DNA of 64,000 bases, from assembly GCA_020348925.1 (NCBI GenBank), contig CP070758.1:402497-466496 (forward strand). The letters are read 5' to 3'. Shown here in pieces: positions 41,493-50,149 of the stretch. The stretch comes from Gemmatimonadota bacterium (GTDB lineage Bacteria > JBHIER01 > G020348925). The position numbers were made by a program, and so were the translations under genes. The number at the start of each line of letters is the position of its first letter. Position 1 is the first letter of the stretch. Under the pieces are notes generated by a model, which worked only from the letters and a program-made list of their open reading frames with translations, was not told the DNA's origin and did no database searches.

Positions 41493-43370
41493 TTAAAGTC
41501 CTGTCAGGCACTGAATCGCTGTTTCCCAGAGAAAAAGGAGCCTCGAGCCGATTTTGAAAAGAGCCAAATCCTGTGACGCCACCGTCATTCCATTATTATT
41601 CATGTCTACATCGAGCACTATTTTGCTTTCAGGATCAACAACAGCTGATTTGATCTTAGAGCCCGTTTCCATCTCAAACTCGACCCACCGGTCCATCCCA
41701 TCCCAATTCTTATTAATTGACTCGCCGTCTTCCAGCTCGATGAGGACGCCCACCGGCATGACGACTGCACCTAATCGCTCAACTTTCACTTTTGTCCGGT
41801 ATCTTTCTGGCGTTGAGCCCTTGTCAACTCCGTAAGTTTCTCTACTCTCTATCCACGTCACGGCGTAGTCGCAGACACCCGTCCCATAGAGCAACGGCTC
41901 GAAGAACCAATCCAGACCCTGAGCGCTCACCTCCTCAGCGATTGCGATGAAATCATCCGTCGTGGGATGGCGAAATGAAAACCGCTGGTAGTAAGTCCTC
42001 AAAATTTCCCTCATCACATCCTCGCCCACGTATCGCTCCAGCGTCTCCAGCATGAAGGAGGCTTTGCTGTAGACCGTTGCCGTGTAACTGAGGAAGTTCT
42101 CGAACTCCCAGGAGTCTTTTACAATGGGATCTGATTTCGGTTTCATGAGATACGTACCTCTTTCGTACTGAGGCTCTCTCAAGGTCAGGCCGAAGAGCTT
42201 GATAAAATTGTCCCTTTCACCATAAAGGGTCTCGAGCACCTTGCGGGTGGAATAGGTATTAATGCCTTCATCCAGCCAGGCTTCTTCAAATTCATTGCTC
42301 GCCACCACACCGTACCACCACTGGTGGCCGATCTCATGGATAAGGACAGCCTCCTCGAACCGGATTGATTTCGGCAGGAGCCAGGAGAATTCCACTGCGA
42401 CAATCATCGGATACTCCATGCCACCGCCTCCCGGCCCGGTTTCGGCGTCGGTGATGACGAGCTTCTTATACGGATAGGAGCCGTACCACTCGCCGAGATA
42501 ATTCAGTGCCATGCGAGCTGTTTCCATCACTCTCGGAATCTTTCTCTTGTGAGCGGGACGGCAGAGGAAGGAGACCTCCACACCGTCGAAAACCTCTCTG
42601 GTGACAGTAAAGTCCGGATCTGCCTCCCAGTAGAAATCATGAACGGTTTCGGCGTTATACCGAACGGTCTTCATCCCTTCATCATCGACCGTTTCATCCT
42701 GAAGGTAGCCAGTCGCTCCCACAACATACTCTTCCGGGACAGCAAAGGAAACATCATATGTCCCGAAATTGGCGAAGAACTCGGAGCTGCAGTGATACTG
42801 ATGGTTAACCCAGGAGCCGTCCGGTCGAATGGCGCACATCTTCGGGAACCACTGACCTATAGAATAGTGATCGCCTTTGTAGCCCATCCGGGCGATGACT
42901 TCTGGCAGTTGCACGGTAAATTCCACACAGAGCTCGACCTCCTCTCCGGGTGGTACTAACTGCGGCAGAACCACTTTCATGACCGTCTCATTAATAATAA
43001 TGCTGTCATTCAGTCCCACCCCGCCAGCGATCTCCACATTGCCGATGTCCATGTAGCCCCACTTCCTCCTTCTCGCCACCCTTCGCCGAAACCACTTCGG
43101 ACACTCCCTCATAAACGTCGTCTTCTCATCTCGAAAGGCGTTGGGGTAGAGGTGCAGGTATAGTGTGTCGAGTGATGTTTCGGAGATATTAGTAAAAGTT
43201 ATTAGTTCATCGCCGTAAAGTTTTTTCTTTTCATTATCAAGGGTTACGTCGATCTGGTAGGAAGCCACAACGGAGCTGCTTGATCCATCTTGTCCTAAAG
43301 AAGATAGAGGTGAGAATAGAAATAAAACTAAGAAAGTGACAGATATTTTAATAGGAAACCAATATGCCAT
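41493..43370 (-). CDS. Secreted M1-family metallopeptidase
   Basis: 625 residues; GAGGGGGG precedes the ATG. A signal peptide ends at SLGQD. The exopeptidase loop is GGGGMEYPM (about 314-322). The zinc site is HEIGH (345-349) with Glu368 in AWLDEG. It is paralogous to the 37530-40460 protein over the M1 part: both share YLHLYPNAFR.EKTTFM, QWFPKM/QWYPKM and HDFYWEADPDF/HDFAWCADPDF. It lacks the barrel and ends in a hydrophobic tail (LFLWETAIQCLTGL). It is a likely periplasmic or surface aminopeptidase for peptide uptake. Confidence 0.88.
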   Translation of the reverse strand: MAYWFPIKISVTFLVLFLFSPLSSLGQDGSSSSVVASYQIDVTLDNEKKKLYGDELITFTNISETSLDTLYLHLYPNAFRDEKTTFMRECPKWFRRRVARRRKWGYMDIGNVEIAGGVGLNDSIIINETVMKVVLPQLVPPGEEVELCVEFTVQLPEVIARMGYKGDHYSIGQWFPKMCAIRPDGSWVNHQYHCSSEFFANFGTYDVSFAVPEEYVVGATGYLQDETVDDEGMKTVRYNAETVHDFYWEADPDFTVTREVFDGVEVSFLCRPAHKRKIPRVMETARMALNYLGEWYGSYPYKKLVITDAETGPGGGGMEYPMIVAVEFSWLLPKSIRFEEAVLIHEIGHQWWYGVVASNEFEEAWLDEGINTYSTRKVLETLYGERDNFIKLFGLTLREPQYERGTYLMKPKSDPIVKDSWEFENFLSYTATVYSKASFMLETLERYVGEDVMREILRTYYQRFSFRHPTTDDFIAIAEEVSAQGLDWFFEPLLYGTGVCDYAVTWIESRETYGVDKGSTPERYRTKVKVERLGAVVMPVGVLIELEDGESINKNWDGMDRWVEFEMETGSKIKSAVVDPESKIVLDVDMNNNGMTVASQDLALFKIGSRLLFLWETAIQCLTGL

Positions 43371-43620
43371 CCAAGACCCCCCTCAAAAATTCAATCAATG
43401 CACTGAATAGAATTAAAATAGCTTCTTCTTTCACTTACAGCAATCAATTTCTCAATCCAAATGCACTAAAATGTACGGGAGGCTATATCCGTATCAGATT
43501 ACCCTTGACAAAGAACAAAAGTTATGATAGCTTGCTCTTTGTACTTTTTTGTTATTAAATTACTCTCATCTGGATGTTTACAGGGAGGATGAAATTTCCC
43601 ATAATGAAAGAGGATGATTC

Positions 43621-44955
43621 ATGAATTTCACACGAAAAAAATATCTTGTTAGGGTTTTGAAACTGGTTTTGGTGATTATTCTGACTTTAGGTTTCTCCCA
43701 GTGCGCCAAGTCGCCGACGGAATCGGAATCGCTTCAGAAAAGATCGGCCCTCGTTGAAGTTGAAGAAAGCAATTTTGTTCCAACGGAGATTACGACGAAC
43801 GATTGCGACGACGGGGTCCAGCCCAGCGGGGCGCTGTACCGCATCTGCATGCCAAATCTGTGGAACAACGACCTTGTGGTGTGGGCCCACGGCTATACCG
43901 ATCCCCAGGAGCCGTTGTCAATACCTGACGAAGAGATCGGTGGCTTCACCCTCTCGGAGATTGTAAACCTCTTGGGGTACGCCTTCGCCACGACAAGCTA
44001 TCGGGCCAACGGCCTGGTCGTGCCCGATGCGGTCGAAGACCTGGCAGAACTGGTGGATATTTTCATCGGTGACTATACCGCCCCTGAACACGTCTACCTC
44101 GTCGGGGCATCGGAGGGCGGCCTCATTACGGCCCTGTCAATCGAGCAGTATCCGGAAAAGTTCAGCGGCGGGCTGGCTACCTGCGGGCCGGTGGGTGACT
44201 TCCCCACGCAACTCAACTACTTTGGCGATTTCCGGACACTCTTCAACTACTTTTTCCCAGACGTTTTACCGGGCAGCCCTGTTGATATCCCCAAAGAAAT
44301 CATGGATTACTGGGACAGCGTATATGAACAAAAGGTTAAAGATGCCATCCACAGAAATCAGAATGCGACAGAACAGCTTTTTCGAGTGACCGGTGCACCT
44401 TTCGATCCATGGGATCTCACAACCATCGAACAGACCGTACTGGGAGCCCTGCGGTACAATGTCTTTGCCACCAACAACGCGGTTGAAAAGTTGGGGGGCC
44501 AACCCTTCGATAACTCCAATCGAATCTACAAAGGATCAGAGGATGATTTCCAACTGAATCGAAAAGTTCAACGGTTTCGCCCAGACCAGACGGCCCTGGA
44601 CGAGATTGAAGCCAGATACCAAACATCAGGATTCCTCGACATCCCGCTGGTCACTCTGCACACCACGAAGGACGAGATCGTGCCCTACTGGCACGAGCCC
44701 CGTTACAGCTGGAAAGTGTTCGGAAGCGGCTCGAGCTCACTGCATACGAACATGTCAGTCTATCGTTACGGTCACTGCAATTTCGAAGTTGAAGAGGTTC
44801 TTGCTGCTTTCGCCGTTCTGGTACTCTATGTTACAACGCAGGAGTTGGTTGTGCCGGAAAAGATCTTGGCCGATGCCGACTCGCGGTCTCAGTTTTTGGA
44901 ACTTGCGCGGGAATATGGGGCCCAGCCGAAGATAGTTGTTAGATCTGCAATGTAA
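43621..44955 (+). CDS. Lipoprotein alpha/beta hydrolase
   Basis: 444 residues; GAGGATGA precedes the ATG. The N-terminus is a lipoprotein signal (VLVIILTLGFSQCAKSP, lipobox GFSQC). The hydrolase core shows NDLVVWAHGYTDP (oxyanion region), VYLVGASEGGLI (nucleophile Ser), TLHTTKDEIVPYWHE (acid) and YRYGHCNF (His). It resembles secreted peptidases or esterases of the prolyl-oligopeptidase-like fold; the substrate is unknown. It is divergent from the M1 gene. Confidence 0.83.
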   Translation: MNFTRKKYLVRVLKLVLVIILTLGFSQCAKSPTESESLQKRSALVEVEESNFVPTEITTNDCDDGVQPSGALYRICMPNLWNNDLVVWAHGYTDPQEPLSIPDEEIGGFTLSEIVNLLGYAFATTSYRANGLVVPDAVEDLAELVDIFIGDYTAPEHVYLVGASEGGLITALSIEQYPEKFSGGLATCGPVGDFPTQLNYFGDFRTLFNYFFPDVLPGSPVDIPKEIMDYWDSVYEQKVKDAIHRNQNATEQLFRVTGAPFDPWDLTTIEQTVLGALRYNVFATNNAVEKLGGQPFDNSNRIYKGSEDDFQLNRKVQRFRPDQTALDEIEARYQTSGFLDIPLVTLHTTKDEIVPYWHEPRYSWKVFGSGSSSLHTNMSVYRYGHCNFEVEEVLAAFAVLVLYVTTQELVVPEKILADADSRSQFLELAREYGAQPKIVVRSAM

Positions 44956-45103
44956 CCAAAGAGAGGGGGTGCGTTTCAGTATATCCGCACAGTTCTATTT
45001 CGACAATGATACAATCGAGAACATTTAATCATACTCTTCCTTCTTTCTCAAAGGAAGCAAGAGTGATTCTCTTCTACAGAAAAACGAATATTAAATCCCC
45101 CTA

Positions 45104-45128
45104 AGTCCCCCTTTACGAAAGGGGGACT
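45104..45128. repeat. CCCCC-TTT palindrome, copy 2 of an intergenic repeat family
   Basis: AGTCCCCCTTT (45104-45114) and AAAGGGGGACT (45118-45128) form a perfect 11-bp stem with loop ACG, preceded by AAATCCCCCTA. It is the counterpart of 35212-35232 in the opposite orientation. Repeats of this wording are widespread between genes in environmental bacteria. Confidence 0.6.
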
Positions 45129-45138
45129 TCTATGCTGG

Positions 45139-46038
45139 ATGTTTGGTTCACATATGGAGACAGAAAAGTTCAAACTTAAAGCATACTTAAAAAGATTTTT
45201 GTCTTTAGTGGGGATGATGTCTCTCAGTACCGCTCCTATCCAGACCTCCTGGGCTGAAACAAAGACCGAATCCAAAACCTTTACCCTCCATGGTACATTG
45301 AGCGATGTTCAGACTGGTGGTGGGATTGCAGGTTGCTTCGTTGTGGTGGGAGAGGATTCCGTCAGAACAGACAGTTTAGGACATTATGAAATACAACTAC
45401 CATCACATGCCTATGAATTTTCTGTGAGATCATGGGGAAAAGATCATTATGAATATTCAACTCTCGTATACCTTGGTGAGGATACAGAACTAGATGTTCC
45501 TATGATCCCGAAGAGTACTGATTTGAAATTCCTGAAATCATTCTTCCCCAATGACCGCATTATACGATGGGAAGAATTGCCCGTCAAAGTCTTTTATAAT
45601 CGATTAAAGGCACCAGGAGGATACATTCACATGCTCGAAAGAGCAATTATGGACTGGGAATTTGTGAGCAACATGGACCTTTTTGAGGAAGTTGAAACTC
45701 AAGAGGAAGCAGGTCTCAATATTCGATATGTGCCTTACGTAAAAGATGCCGAGTCCACGATCGATCTGCATATCGATTCAAATCGCTTCCTAAACATGAC
45801 CATCTCCATAAAAACGTATTATTCCTGGTACATTTTCGGTGCAAGAACCTATGCCTACAAGGTGTTCGCCCATGAATTGGGTCATGCACTGGGATTGTCA
45901 CATTCCAATTACGCTTTCCAGATCATGGCCTCTCCCCCTGAAGGTATATGGGAAATAACCGCTCCACTCGGAGAGATCATCCAAACAGTATACAAATTGC
46001 CTGTTGGTATGAATCTGTCCTCATACCATCTTAAATGA
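45139..46038 (+). CDS. Secreted matrixin-like zinc protease with carboxypeptidase-regulatory-like domain
   Basis: 299 residues; the start could also be ATG 45154. A signal region ends at TSWAETK. Residues about 45-120 form a carboxypeptidase-regulatory-like beta-sandwich (FTLHGTLSDVQTGGGIAGC...LGHYEIQLPSHAYEFSV). The C-terminal part has the metzincin site HELGHALGLSHS (three His ligands) and a Met-turn IMASP. Upstream IRWEELPVKVFYN is the first strand of matrixin-type catalytic domains. It is an extracellular endopeptidase of the M10-like group. No propeptide Cys switch is obvious. Confidence 0.82.
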   Translation: MFGSHMETEKFKLKAYLKRFLSLVGMMSLSTAPIQTSWAETKTESKTFTLHGTLSDVQTGGGIAGCFVVVGEDSVRTDSLGHYEIQLPSHAYEFSVRSWGKDHYEYSTLVYLGEDTELDVPMIPKSTDLKFLKSFFPNDRIIRWEELPVKVFYNRLKAPGGYIHMLERAIMDWEFVSNMDLFEEVETQEEAGLNIRYVPYVKDAESTIDLHIDSNRFLNMTISIKTYYSWYIFGARTYAYKVFAHELGHALGLSHSNYAFQIMASPPEGIWEITAPLGEIIQTVYKLPVGMNLSSYHLK

Positions 46039-46076
46039 AGATTGAATCATGCTGTATCTCCTCATAACTTTGTATT

Positions 46077-46096
46077 GGGCTCGCCGAGTCAAGTCC
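46077..46096. repeat. Short intergenic repeat, copy A
   Basis: GGGCTCGCCGAGTCAAGTCC here matches 47630-47649 (AGGTTCGCCGAGACGAGTCC) at 16 of 20 positions. In both places TTGTA precedes and GAAG...TTTGA follows. GGRYTCG and CGAGTCC arms make it weakly self-complementary. Confidence 0.4.
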
Positions 46097-46158
46097 ACCC
46101 TGAAGCTTTTGATTAAACAGCTAAAAAATTCACTGTTTCTCAACACATCTTTGTTAAA

Positions 46159-46776
46159 ATGATGAAATTCTTGCTTTCGGGTATCGTATTTGGACTCAGC
46201 GCCGGCTTGGCTCCCGGACCGCTGTTGACCCTTGTTATTTCTGAAACTTTGAAACACGGGACAAGAGAGGGTGTGAAGGTCTCCATGGCGCCTCTTGTGA
46301 CGGACCTGCCCATCGTCTTATTCACCATCTTTATCCTCTCGCGGCTGTCAAATATAGAACCGGTGGTCGGAGGAATATTTCTGCTCGGAGGCATATTTCT
46401 GCTCTATCTGGGATACGAGAGTCTGTCTTTCAAGGGTATTGATCTTGATCTCGAACAGGTCAAGCCGCAGTCACTCAGGAAGGGAATTGTCGCCAATTTC
46501 CTGAACCCTCACCCATACGTGTTCTGGCTTTCGATAGGGGCGCCCCTGGTACTGAAAGCGTCAAGAATTCATAGTACCCTCGCAATCCTTTTTTTGTCGG
46601 CTTTCTATGTGTTCCTTATAGGCTCGAAATTGTCGGTGGCCGTTATTATTGGGAAATCGCGCCATTTTCTCAAAGCCAAAGGGTACGTATATTCGATCAG
46701 GTTTTTAGGTGTCATTCTCCTTGTGTTCGCCATTCTCTTTGTGGTGGATGGTTTAAAAGCGATAGGAGCATTCTAA
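46159..46776 (+). CDS. LysE/RhtB-family exporter
   Basis: 205 residues with about six hydrophobic helices. The start FGLSAGLAPGPLLTLVISETLKHGTREGVKVSMAP is the LysE-family signature, and NFLNPHPYVFWLSIGAPLVL is the second conserved block. These are inner-membrane exporters of amino acids or related compounds. The stop directly abuts the ATG of the next gene (46777), so the exporter and the alpha/beta hydrolase are translationally coupled. Confidence 0.9.
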   Translation: MMKFLLSGIVFGLSAGLAPGPLLTLVISETLKHGTREGVKVSMAPLVTDLPIVLFTIFILSRLSNIEPVVGGIFLLGGIFLLYLGYESLSFKGIDLDLEQVKPQSLRKGIVANFLNPHPYVFWLSIGAPLVLKASRIHSTLAILFLSAFYVFLIGSKLSVAVIIGKSRHFLKAKGYVYSIRFLGVILLVFAILFVVDGLKAIGAF

Positions 46777-47580
46777 ATGAAGAAGAGAGATGGTTATGCC
46801 GAAGTAAAGGGAGCGAAACTCTACTATGAGATAACGGGAGATGGACATCCTCTGGTATTGATTCATGGCGGGCTCATGGATAGCCGTATGTGGGATGATC
46901 AGATGGACATCTTCGCTCAACGCTATGAGGTCATACGATACGATATTCGAGGATATAAAGATTCGGACCCTCCGGGTAAAAAATTCTCTCATGTTGAAGA
47001 TCTCTATTGCCTGCTGAGATCTTTAAATATTGAAAAGGCATATATCGTAGGTTTATCGCTTGGCGGTATGATTGCGATTGACTTTGCTCTGGAGCATCCT
47101 GAGATGGCGGCTGCCTTGATCCCCGTTGCCTCGGGTTTGAATGGGTATCAATATCAGGACGCGGAAAACCTCGAACCCCGGTTTACCGCAATCTTTAAAG
47201 CTGGGAAAACCGAGGGCGTTGATAAGGCCGTTGACTTGCTAATGGAGCTGCCTTACTTTGTTCCGGCTCAAGAAAATTCAGAGGTGCGACAGAGGATGCG
47301 TCTTATGGCAAAGGAGAACTACAACACCTGGTCGGTCCAGCAGGATACTCGAATGTGGCCTTCACCGCCCTCCTTGGAAAGGCTTTCGGAGATCAAAATT
47401 CCGACGCTGATCATCGTGGGTGACCATGACGTTTCGGATATTTTCGGCGTTGCCGATGCTCTTGAAGCGGAGATATCCGAAGCCAAGAAGGTGATCATTG
47501 AAGGGGCAGGGCATCATGTCAACATGGAAAAACCGGATGAGTTTAATAAAACGGTGCTGGATTTTTTGTTCAGCCCCTGA
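46777..47580 (+). CDS. Alpha/beta hydrolase
   Basis: 267 residues with no signal peptide. LVLIHGGLMDSRMWDDQ is the oxyanion segment, VGLSLGGMIAIDFAL the nucleophile elbow (Ser), IVGDHDVSD the acid and EGAGHHVNMEKPDEF the His. These complete a canonical hydrolase of the lactonase/3-oxoadipate-enol-lactonase-like type. It begins immediately after the LysE stop. The substrate is not predictable; co-expression with an exporter hints at processing of the exported compound. Confidence 0.9.
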   Translation: MKKRDGYAEVKGAKLYYEITGDGHPLVLIHGGLMDSRMWDDQMDIFAQRYEVIRYDIRGYKDSDPPGKKFSHVEDLYCLLRSLNIEKAYIVGLSLGGMIAIDFALEHPEMAAALIPVASGLNGYQYQDAENLEPRFTAIFKAGKTEGVDKAVDLLMELPYFVPAQENSEVRQRMRLMAKENYNTWSVQQDTRMWPSPPSLERLSEIKIPTLIIVGDHDVSDIFGVADALEAEISEAKKVIIEGAGHHVNMEKPDEFNKTVLDFLFSP

Positions 47581-47629
47581 AACTTCTGCTAAAAGATAAA
47601 GGATTCAAGGGACCCAGGAATTATATTGT

Positions 47630-47649
47630 AGGTTCGCCGAGACGAGTCC
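47630..47649. repeat. Short intergenic repeat, copy B
   Basis: AGGTTCGCCGAGACGAGTCC, the partner of 46077-46096. It is also preceded by GGATTCAAGGGACCCAGGAA (47601-47620), which resembles the arms of the repeat at 12085-12168. Confidence 0.4.
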
Positions 47650-47671
47650 GAAGTGTATCTTTGAATTTGTT

Positions 47672-48364
47672 ATGAGACAGTTTGATCTTGTTGTGTTTGA
47701 TCTGGGGGGGACCACGATCGAAGATCGAGGTGATGTGTCCAAGGCGTTCACTGCCGCTCTGAAGTCCCATCGCATTGACGTCACAGATTCGGAGCTTCTG
47801 GGGTGTCGCGGTCGTTCAAAGCTGGATACTGTGCGTTTCCTTGTGGAGAAAAAATCCTGGGGCGATACAGCATCATCTCGGAGGACTGTTGGACGTATTT
47901 ACGAAGCGTTCCGCGAGGAACTGAAAAACAGATTTCAAGAGAACGGCGTTAGTCCCATCCCAGATGCTGAAAAGGTTTTCTCTTGGCTGAAAGGCCGAAA
48001 GATAAAAACAGCAATGACAACCGGTTTCGATCGACATATTGCCGACTTTATTCTGAAGAAGCTGTCCTGGCAAAAGAACGTTTTTGACGCCACCGTCTGT
48101 GGCAGCGAAGTTTCCCAAGGCCGTCCTGCTCCCTTCATGATTTTCCGCGCTATGGAGGCATGTCGCACCATCGATGTCCACCGAGTTATCAAAGTCGGGG
48201 ATACTCCTGTTGATATTCAAGCTGGCACTAATGCCGGTGTCCATACAGTGGCAGTGCTGACGGGGCCGCACGATGAGAACAGTTTGCGAAAAGAAAAGCC
48301 TGCTCATATTATCCCCAGTATCGCAGAATTGCCAGATGTATTGAAAGGAGAAGGGTTTCTTTAG
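47672..48364 (+). CDS. Phosphonatase-like HAD hydrolase
   Basis: 230 residues. Motif I is VVFDLGGTTIEDRGDV (nucleophile Asp; GGTT instead of the usual DGT). TTGFDRHIADFILKKL and SQGRPAPFMIFRAMEACRTIDVHRVIKVGDTPVDIQAGTNAG resemble phosphonoacetaldehyde hydrolase (GRPxPxMI) and phosphonatase-like enzymes. The Schiff-base Lys cannot be confirmed by eye, so C-P bond cleavage is unproven. No phosphonate transport genes are nearby. Confidence 0.82.
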   Translation: MRQFDLVVFDLGGTTIEDRGDVSKAFTAALKSHRIDVTDSELLGCRGRSKLDTVRFLVEKKSWGDTASSRRTVGRIYEAFREELKNRFQENGVSPIPDAEKVFSWLKGRKIKTAMTTGFDRHIADFILKKLSWQKNVFDATVCGSEVSQGRPAPFMIFRAMEACRTIDVHRVIKVGDTPVDIQAGTNAGVHTVAVLTGPHDENSLRKEKPAHIIPSIAELPDVLKGEGFL

Positions 48365-48479
48365 AGGTGACCGATTAAAAATTCCCGTTGAATTATATTC
48401 GCGAGAGGAACGCACAGAGCACCCAACAATATGATGTTGAAAATAATAAAACCCAACAACCACTCGAAAGGATATTGAC

Positions 48480-48833
48480 ATGAAGCGCTCAACCGTTATC
48501 ATGCTATTGCTTCTCACAGCCCTGTGTTTGACGATGTGTACCTCGAAGCCTGACGAGGATATCGTTGGCACCTGGCAAGGCACGCTGGTATTTCCCGGTG
48601 CTATTGAACTGAGTGTCGTATACAAGATCTCCAAAACACCTGCCGGTGAATTGAGGGCAACTCTGTTGAGGCCGGACCAAAGAGACGATGAGATTCCTGT
48701 AACCAAGATCGTCCTCGAGAACCGCCATCTCTTTATGGAAGTAGGGTCCATCAATGGCTCTTTCGATGGGAATATCAGTTCTGACGGATCCGTTATTCAG
48801 GGTCAATGGAAACATCCCGATTGGTCCCATTGA
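48480..48833 (+). CDS. N-terminal fragment of the broken hydrolase
   Basis: 117 residues. A hydrophobic leader with a possible lipobox (LCLTMCTSKP; Met before Cys is atypical) is followed by a small beta domain beginning EDIVGTWQGTLVFPGAIELSVVYKISKTP and ending GSFDGNISSDGSVIQGQWKH. This resembles the domain that precedes the catalytic part in secreted alpha/beta hydrolases of Bacteroidota-like bacteria. The stop at 48831-48833 comes from the duplication, so the fragment alone is probably not a natural product. Confidence 0.5.
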   Translation: MKRSTVIMLLLLTALCLTMCTSKPDEDIVGTWQGTLVFPGAIELSVVYKISKTPAGELRATLLRPDQRDDEIPVTKIVLENRHLFMEVGSINGSFDGNISSDGSVIQGQWKHPDWSH

Positions 48834-48874
48834 CCCTGAATAACGGATCAATGGAAACATCCCGATTGGTCCCA
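48787..48874 (+). repeat. Foldback duplication (inverted plus direct repeat)
   Basis: A 23-base segment (48787-48809) is repeated as its exact complement at 48827-48849. A 27-base segment (48803-48829) is repeated directly at 48848-48874. The order unit - inverted copy - direct copy is the footprint of a template-switch event. The net insertion is 45 bases. Confidence 0.9.
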
Positions 48875-48893
48875 ACCGCTCGAGCTGAAGAAG

Positions 48894-49925
48894 GTGGAAG
48901 AAATTTCAAAACCTCTCCGGCCACAAGAACCGATTCCGCCCTATCCCTATAAAGAGGAGGAAGTCGTCTACGTAAACAGCGAGGGACCATCCAGACTTGC
49001 CGGCACCTTAACCTCACCGCACAAAGGATGCCCATGCCCGGCTGTGCTTCTGATATCAGGCGGTGGTCCCCATAATCGAGACGGGCTAATACTGGGGCAT
49101 CGTCCTTTCCTGGTATTAGCAGACTATCTCACCCGCCGCGGGATCGCGGTTCTCAGAACCGACGATCGAGGAGTGGGAGCCTCCCTGGGCGATAGATCTC
49201 GTGCGACCAGCGAGGATTTCGCCAAGGACGCCCTGGCGGGCGTTCGATTCCTGAAGAACCGCACAGAGATTGCTTCAGACCGAATCGGTCTGATCGGACA
49301 TAGCGAAGGAGGCACCATCGCATCCATGGCCGCGTCCCGATCATCCGATGTCTCTTTCATCGTAATGATGGCGGGCACAGGATTACCAGGCGACGAATAT
49401 AACATCCAGTTTGAGGAATCAATCGGACGGGCCCTGGGAGAGAGTGAGGAAGTCATCGCAGGAAAGCGAGCTATTCAGGAGCGCGTTTATTCCGCCTTGA
49501 AAAGTGAAGAGGACTTAACGGTCGTCGAAGCCAAACTTCGGGGCATTCTCAGTGAGCTTGACCCTCCAATGCCGGAGGCCACGTTGGAACAGGCTCTGGG
49601 ACGATACCTCTCGCCCTGGTTCCGCTTCTCCATAAACTACGATCCAGGAGAAACTTTGAAGAAGGTGAAATGTCCCGTATTGGCCCTGTTCGGCGAAAAG
49701 GATCTTCAGGTTCCATCCAAAGGGAACGTGGAAGCTGTCAAGAGGGCCCTCACGAGCGGCGGAAACAAGGATTTCAGAGTCGAGGTGGTACCAGGCCTCA
49801 ATCATCTGTTTCAGACGGCAAGAACCGGATTACCCACGGAATACGGAAAAATTGAGGAAACTCTATCGCCATTGGCACTGGAATTGATTGCAGACTGGAT
49901 CCTTGAGCATACAAAGGTGAATTGA
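48894..49925 (+). CDS. C-terminal hydrolase fragment (alpha/beta hydrolase, S9/S33-like)
   Basis: 343 codons from a GTG at 48894 with no good ribosome site. It holds the catalytic domain: PCPAVLLISGGGPHNRDG (oxyanion region), IGLIGHSEGGTIASMAA (nucleophile Ser), CPVLALFGEKDLQVPS (acid) and VPGLNHLFQTA (His). This is a complete alpha/beta hydrolase fold with a helical cap. It is in frame with the fragment at 48480 and was almost certainly part of one gene. Confidence 0.65.
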   Translation: MEEISKPLRPQEPIPPYPYKEEEVVYVNSEGPSRLAGTLTSPHKGCPCPAVLLISGGGPHNRDGLILGHRPFLVLADYLTRRGIAVLRTDDRGVGASLGDRSRATSEDFAKDALAGVRFLKNRTEIASDRIGLIGHSEGGTIASMAASRSSDVSFIVMMAGTGLPGDEYNIQFEESIGRALGESEEVIAGKRAIQERVYSALKSEEDLTVVEAKLRGILSELDPPMPEATLEQALGRYLSPWFRFSINYDPGETLKKVKCPVLALFGEKDLQVPSKGNVEAVKRALTSGGNKDFRVEVVPGLNHLFQTARTGLPTEYGKIEETLSPLALELIADWILEHTKVN

Positions 49926-50149
49926 GCCAAAGTTTGAACGCTCGTATACAGAGCAGTCGACCTGGGACGTCTGTCTTTCAAGAAAAATCTTGACAAATCA
50001 TTGAAAGCTTTGTAGCTTTGAAAGATGTTGCCTCATCGCAGGAAGTGTATTCCTGATGGCCTTAGAAACAAAGTCAACCATCGATGAAGGAACATTTCGA
50101 AAATACATCGAAAATAGAATGAAGGGACGCAGGAAGGAGGATAAAGGCG

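Larger units (their letters stand above)
48480..49925 (+). pseudogene. Lipoprotein alpha/beta hydrolase gene interrupted by a 45-base inverted/direct duplication
   Basis: One reading frame runs from ATG 48480 (AAAGGATAT upstream) to 49925. It is stopped by two in-frame TGA (48831-48833 and 48837-48839), both inside a 45-base insertion (48830-48874). Removing those 45 bases restores a continuous protein of 466 residues: lipoprotein-like leader, ~100-residue beta domain, linker PLELKKVEEISKPLRPQE, then an alpha/beta hydrolase. Because 45 is a multiple of three, only the stops break it. It may be a real recent pseudogene or an amplification/assembly artefact. Confidence 0.75.

Noticed and set aside
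48831-48839. The two in-frame TGA of the 48480-49925 hydrolase read as selenocysteine codons, given the tRNA-Sec at 2880
   Set aside because: Both TGA lie within the 45-base foldback duplication, and removing it restores an ordinary hydrolase. No Cys homolog position and no SECIS-like hairpin argument supports recoding.
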